A stretch of DNA of 64,000 nucleotides from Sandaracinus amylolyticus (GTDB taxonomy: Bacteria > Myxococcota_A > Polyangia > Polyangiales > Sandaracinaceae): assembly GCF_021631985.1 (NCBI RefSeq), contig NZ_CP070225.1:9114001-9178000 (forward strand), written 5' to 3'. Below are positions 60,710-64,000 of the stretch, in pieces. The notes beneath the pieces are model-generated. The model was given only the letters and a program-made list of their open reading frames with translations. It did no database searches and was not told the origin of the DNA. Made by a program: the position numbers and the translations under genes. Each line of letters starts with the position of its first letter. Within the stretch, counting starts at the first letter, position 1.

Positions 60710-63624
60710 GAGGCACCTCCATGCTCCAGCGCTCGTGCTGCGGCGCGACGCGCCCGCTCCGAGACGACGCGCGAGGTCGCGTCGCGCAGCGCGGCGAGCG
60801 CGTCGGAGTCGCCGGCGCGGACGAGCGCCGCGAGCGCTCCGGTGATCTCGCTCGGGGCATCGATGCGGCGCGCGAAGTCGAGCGCGGTGAGGGCGTGACG
60901 GCGCGCAGCATCGAGCTCGTTGCGATCGAGCTCGACCTCGGCGGCGCGCACCAGCACGTAGGCGCAGCGTCGCTTGCTGTCCGCGGCGATCAGCGCGGTG
61001 ATCGCCTCGTCCAGCGCGCGCTCGTGGCCGCGCTCCAGCGCGTGATCGATCAGCGCGCGGAGCGCGCGTGCATGGGGGCGCTCGCTTCCTTCGCGGGTGC
61101 GCTCGCCGAGCGCGATCAGACGCTCGACGCGGCCGCGTGCTCGGTCGAGCGCGCCGCGCTGCAGATCGACGTCGATCTCGCGCTCGAGCGCGACGAATTC
61201 CTGGAGGCGATCTCCGTCGCGCCGCGCGATCCCGAGCGCGCGCTCGAGGTGCTCCTCCGCGGCGTCGAGATCGCCCTTGTGCGCGCGGAGCATCGCGCGG
61301 GTGAGCGAGACCGCGAACGACTCGACGTGCTCGCGCGCCGCGATCGCCTCGGCCTCGAGGATCAGCGCTTCCGCGCGCGGCAGGTCGCGCTCGATCGACA
61401 CCAGACAATGCGCGGCGTCGCCGAACCCGAGCACGCGCTCGCGCGCGCTGCCGAGCCGCGAGGTGGCCTCGATCGCGTGCGAGAGGCTGCGCACGTCGCG
61501 CGCTTCGCCGTCCTCCCACTCGAGGAACGCGCGCAGGTAGAAGCCGATCCGCGCGTGATCGGTCGCGCCGAGATCGAGCGCGCGCTCGGTGAGCTCGGCG
61601 AGCCTCGCCATCGCCTCGCCGCGATCCTCGGGGCGACGCGCGCGAAGCGCGAGGTGGAGCAGATCGATCGCGCGGGTGGTGCGCTCGGGATCGGCGAGCT
61701 TGTCGACGTACGAGAGGCCGCGCCGCGCGAGCGCGAACGCATCGGCCGCGGCGTAGAGCCGCATCGATCGCTCGCCCGCGTCGCGACAGGCGCGCGCCGC
61801 GAGCGCGAAGTCGCCCGCGAGCGCGGCGTGGTGCGCGATCGTCGACACCGCCGAGCCGTCGACGTCGGGCCGCGCCGCGACGAGCCGTGCGACCTTGCCG
61901 TGCATGAGGCGGCGGCGCGGCTCGGAGAGCGCGTCGTACACCGCGCGCCGAACGATCTCGTGCGCGAACCGGTACGCCGGCGCGCGCTCGATCTCGGCAC
62001 CGAGCGGGACGATCCAACCGTGGCGCTCGAGCTCCTCGATGGTGCTCACGAGCGCGTCCTCGGACACCGCGAGCGCGCCCTCGAGCATCGGCAGATCGAA
62101 GCTCGCGCCGAGCACTGCGGCCCAGCGCAGCGCGTCGCCGGTGTCCGCGGGGAGCGCATCGAGTCGATCGCGCACCACCCGCGTGATCGAGCGCGGCACG
62201 GCGCTGGAGGTGCGCGGCGCGCGCGCGAGCTCGAGCGCGAAGAGCGGGTTGCCGCCGCTCTGCTCGTAGAGATCGTCGAGGTCCGAGCCCACGAGCTGCG
62301 CGGTCTCCTCGCGGTCGAGCGGCGCGAGCGCGAGCTCGTGCACGAGATCGGCCTGGCGCAGCGCGCGCAGCACCCGCGAGACGAACGGGTTGTCGCCGAG
62401 CTCGCCCTCGCGCGCCGTGAGCAGCAGCCTCACGCCGCGCTGCACCACGTGGTGCGCGAGCGCGATCGAGGACTCGTCGAGCCAGTGCACGTCCTCGAGC
62501 ACGACCCACGGCGAGTCCTTCGAGGCGAGCGCCTCCGACGCCGCGTGGAACAGACGCTCGCGCCCCTGCGCCGACGTTTCCTCGGGCGCGACCGCGGGCG
62601 TGAGCAGCGGCGCGAGCGTGGTCGCGATCGCGGCGTCGAGCCCGGTCGCGTCGAGGGCGCGGAACGCGTCGATCCACGCGCCGAAAGGCCAGCCCGGATG
62701 CACCTCGAGCGCGCGTCCCTCGAGCACCGTCGCGCCGCGATCGCGCAGCGCGCGCACCAGCTCCGCGCAGAGCCGCGACTTGCCGATCCCCGGCTCGCCG
62801 GTGATGACGACGACCGGCGGCGCGCCCGCGTCGATCGCCGCACGCACTGCGTCGAGCTCGGCGCGCCGACCGATCAGCGGCGCGAGCGCTTCGCCGGCAC
62901 GATCCCGCGGCGACGACGACACGCGGGCATCGGGCGCGGGCAGCGCGGGCGCACCGAGCAGGCGGCGATCGGTGCGCGATTGCGCCTCGGCCTCGCGGTA
63001 GCGCCCGCTCGCGTGCAGCAGCTCCTGCAGGCGAGCCCGCGCCGCGGCGTCGGTGGGATCGAGCTGCACGAGATCGCGCGCGTAGGGCAGCGCGCGCTGC
63101 GGGTTGCTCCGCGCGCGCTCGAGCAGCGTCGTCAGGATGCGCACCCGCAGCCTTCGCACCTCGTGGCGCTCGGCGACGCACCACGCGTGGAACACCGGGA
63201 AATCCTCGAGATCGAGGCCCTCGAGCAGCTCGCCGCCGAAGCGCTCGAGCGCGCGCTCGAGCACCGGTGTCGCCACGGCCTCGACGTCGCTCCCGACCAT
63301 CGCGCGCACCTCGAGCACGTCGATGTGCACGTCGGCGAGATCGAGCGAGACGTGCTCGCGATCGGCGCGCAGCCGCTCTCGCCCTTCGGAGTCGACCACG
63401 TCGCGCAGCTTGGTGAGGCTCCACCGCAGCGCGGCACGGCGATCGTCGGTGACGTCCCAGAGCAGATCGCTCAGCCGATCGCGGCGGTGCTCGCGCCCGG
63501 TGAGCGCGAGGTACGCGAGCAGCGCGCGCGTCTTCTTCGAGGGCGGCAGCGGGACCCGCGTCCCGTCGACGCTCGCGTCGATCTCGCCGAGCAGTCGCAG
63601 GTGCAGGCCGGGAGAGAGAGCCAC
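60697..63624 (-). CDS. SARP/BTAD-type regulator with AAA ATPase and TPR-like region
   Basis: A 975-residue cytoplasmic regulator. Residues 1-90 are a winged helix (LLGEIDASVDGTRVPLPPSK, then LSDLLWDV), 95-235 the BTAD bundle, about 245-500 an ATPase with GEPGIGKSRL (Walker A, near 280) and WVVLEDVHWLDESS (Walker B near 390), and the rest repeats of helical pairs. This is the AfsR/MalT-like layout for regulators of accessory metabolism. GTG 63624 is used as CGGAGG precedes it. It probably controls the DUF4242-diiron genes that follow. Confidence 0.9.
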   Translation of the reverse strand: MALSPGLHLRLLGEIDASVDGTRVPLPPSKKTRALLAYLALTGREHRRDRLSDLLWDVTDDRRAALRWSLTKLRDVVDSEGRERLRADREHVSLDLADVHIDVLEVRAMVGSDVEAVATPVLERALERFGGELLEGLDLEDFPVFHAWCVAERHEVRRLRVRILTTLLERARSNPQRALPYARDLVQLDPTDAAARARLQELLHASGRYREAEAQSRTDRRLLGAPALPAPDARVSSSPRDRAGEALAPLIGRRAELDAVRAAIDAGAPPVVVITGEPGIGKSRLCAELVRALRDRGATVLEGRALEVHPGWPFGAWIDAFRALDATGLDAAIATTLAPLLTPAVAPEETSAQGRERLFHAASEALASKDSPWVVLEDVHWLDESSIALAHHVVQRGVRLLLTAREGELGDNPFVSRVLRALRQADLVHELALAPLDREETAQLVGSDLDDLYEQSGGNPLFALELARAPRTSSAVPRSITRVVRDRLDALPADTGDALRWAAVLGASFDLPMLEGALAVSEDALVSTIEELERHGWIVPLGAEIERAPAYRFAHEIVRRAVYDALSEPRRRLMHGKVARLVAARPDVDGSAVSTIAHHAALAGDFALAARACRDAGERSMRLYAAADAFALARRGLSYVDKLADPERTTRAIDLLHLALRARRPEDRGEAMARLAELTERALDLGATDHARIGFYLRAFLEWEDGEARDVRSLSHAIEATSRLGSARERVLGFGDAAHCLVSIERDLPRAEALILEAEAIAAREHVESFAVSLTRAMLRAHKGDLDAAEEHLERALGIARRDGDRLQEFVALEREIDVDLQRGALDRARGRVERLIALGERTREGSERPHARALRALIDHALERGHERALDEAITALIAADSKRRCAYVLVRAAEVELDRNELDAARRHALTALDFARRIDAPSEITGALAALVRAGDSDALAALRDATSRVVSERARRAAARALEHGGASWSA

Positions 63625-63699
63625 GCGCGCCTCCGTGGAAGGAGCGTGTGCAAGGGCGCGGCCCGGCGCGCAACGAGGCACGCCGGGCCGCGTCGCGGA

Positions 63700-64000
63700 T
63701 CACTCCACGACGAGCGCCGACTCCATCCGGATCGGCGTCGTGAGGTGGAAGCGGTTCGGCGAGCGCGCCTTCACCTCGTCGTGGATCTCGCGCAGCGCAT
63801 CGGCGCTCGCGCCCGGCGCGCTCACGCGGATCGTGTAGTGGAACACCGTCGCGCCGGGAGGCAGCGAGGGGTCGAGCCCGAACGCGCCGCGCAGATCGAA
63901 CGAGCACGCGGTGTCGATCCGGAGCGACGCGATGCGGATGCCGCGCTGGGTCGCGCCCGCGACGAAGCCGACCATCATGCAGGAGCCGAGCGCCGCGAGG
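63700..64000 (-). CDS. OsmC-like protein, 5' end outside the window
   Basis: The C-terminal 100 residues of an OsmC/OhrA-type protein; translation on the minus strand runs to the window edge with LAALGSCMMVGFVAGATQRG, which carries the first redox cysteine in its usual ALGSC context. The later FHYTIRVSAPGASADALREI segment is typical. Such proteins reduce organic hydroperoxides or bind them. The start codon is beyond base 64000. Only 75 nt separate its stop from the SARP gene start. Confidence 0.75.
   Translation of the reverse strand, partial: LAALGSCMMVGFVAGATQRGIRIASLRIDTACSFDLRGAFGLDPSLPPGATVFHYTIRVSAPGASADALREIHDEVKARSPNRFHLTTPIRMESALVVE

Noticed and set aside
60461-63907. 1148-codon frame containing the DUF4242 sequence
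   Set aside because: All but the last 82 codons lie in a shadow frame of the SARP regulator; the GTG at 60709 with GGAGGTGCC is the sensible start.

Overview
The window looks like chromosomal DNA of a very GC-rich, predatory- or soil-type myxobacterium. The closest style I can name is Polyangia/Sandaracinaceae; this is an inference from composition, Hanks-type Ser/Thr kinases, a nidogen/Cys-rich surface protein with a MYXO-CTERM-like tail, many Asp/Ala-rich lipoproteins and GTGA/TTGA stop-start overlaps. I see no rRNA, tRNA, CRISPR array, integrase or insertion sequence.

Layout. 0-2.8 kb: pantothenate genes panB-panC and a GNAT acetyltransferase, ending in a 35-nt palindromic terminator. 2.8-11.3 kb: class V aminotransferase, SCP2 protein, TerB-like protein, a GH31 glucosidase lipoprotein, a trypsin-fold protein that has lost two of its three catalytic residues, and a tandem GST-N protein. 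11.3-32.8 kb: a dense set of small stress-type genes (PNPOx-like, SemiSWEET, AI-2E exporter family, histone-H1-like, two Ser/Thr kinases, two GlsB/YeaQ proteins, DUF1328, hybrid histidine kinase, BrkB/YihY, universal stress protein, response regulator, RpoH-type sigma factor, YtxH-like). 33.5-37.1 kb: NfeD-like protein plus two consecutive flotillin/SPFH proteins. 37.3-42.4 kb: double VOC protein, D-aminoacylase family, SDR, RSH-type HD protein. 42.5-53 kb: large lipoproteins, including one whose esterase halves occur in reversed order, a MYXO-CTERM-like surface protein, GH1 beta-glucosidase, a c-heme lipoprotein. 53-56 kb: SDR/TetR pair and bioB. 56-59.5 kb: diheme oxidoreductase, LolA-like, imelysin-like and P460-like genes in tight order. 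59.5-63.6 kb: a SARP/AAA regulator, a DUF4242 protein and an AurF-like diiron protein. The right edge cuts an OsmC-like gene.

The most interesting signal is regulatory. Reading upstream of the small stress genes between about 11.8 and 32.1 kb, I find 15 sites close to the sigma-54 promoter consensus (TGGCAC, 5 nt, TTGCW; GG and GC exactly 10 nt apart), most of them 29-91 nt before a start codon and four times as outward-facing pairs in divergent intergenic regions. They precede both a hybrid histidine kinase and an RpoH-like sigma factor. This suggests a locally clustered sigma-54 stress regulon that feeds a second sigma factor.

A second unexplained structure is a family of about 80-nt hairpin elements, nine units at seven loci, always just behind a plus-strand stop codon. 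The units have a conserved outer stem, an unpaired internal part, and an inner stem capped by TTC/GAA; paired bases change together between copies. In one place the element has become coding sequence of a VanZ-like gene.
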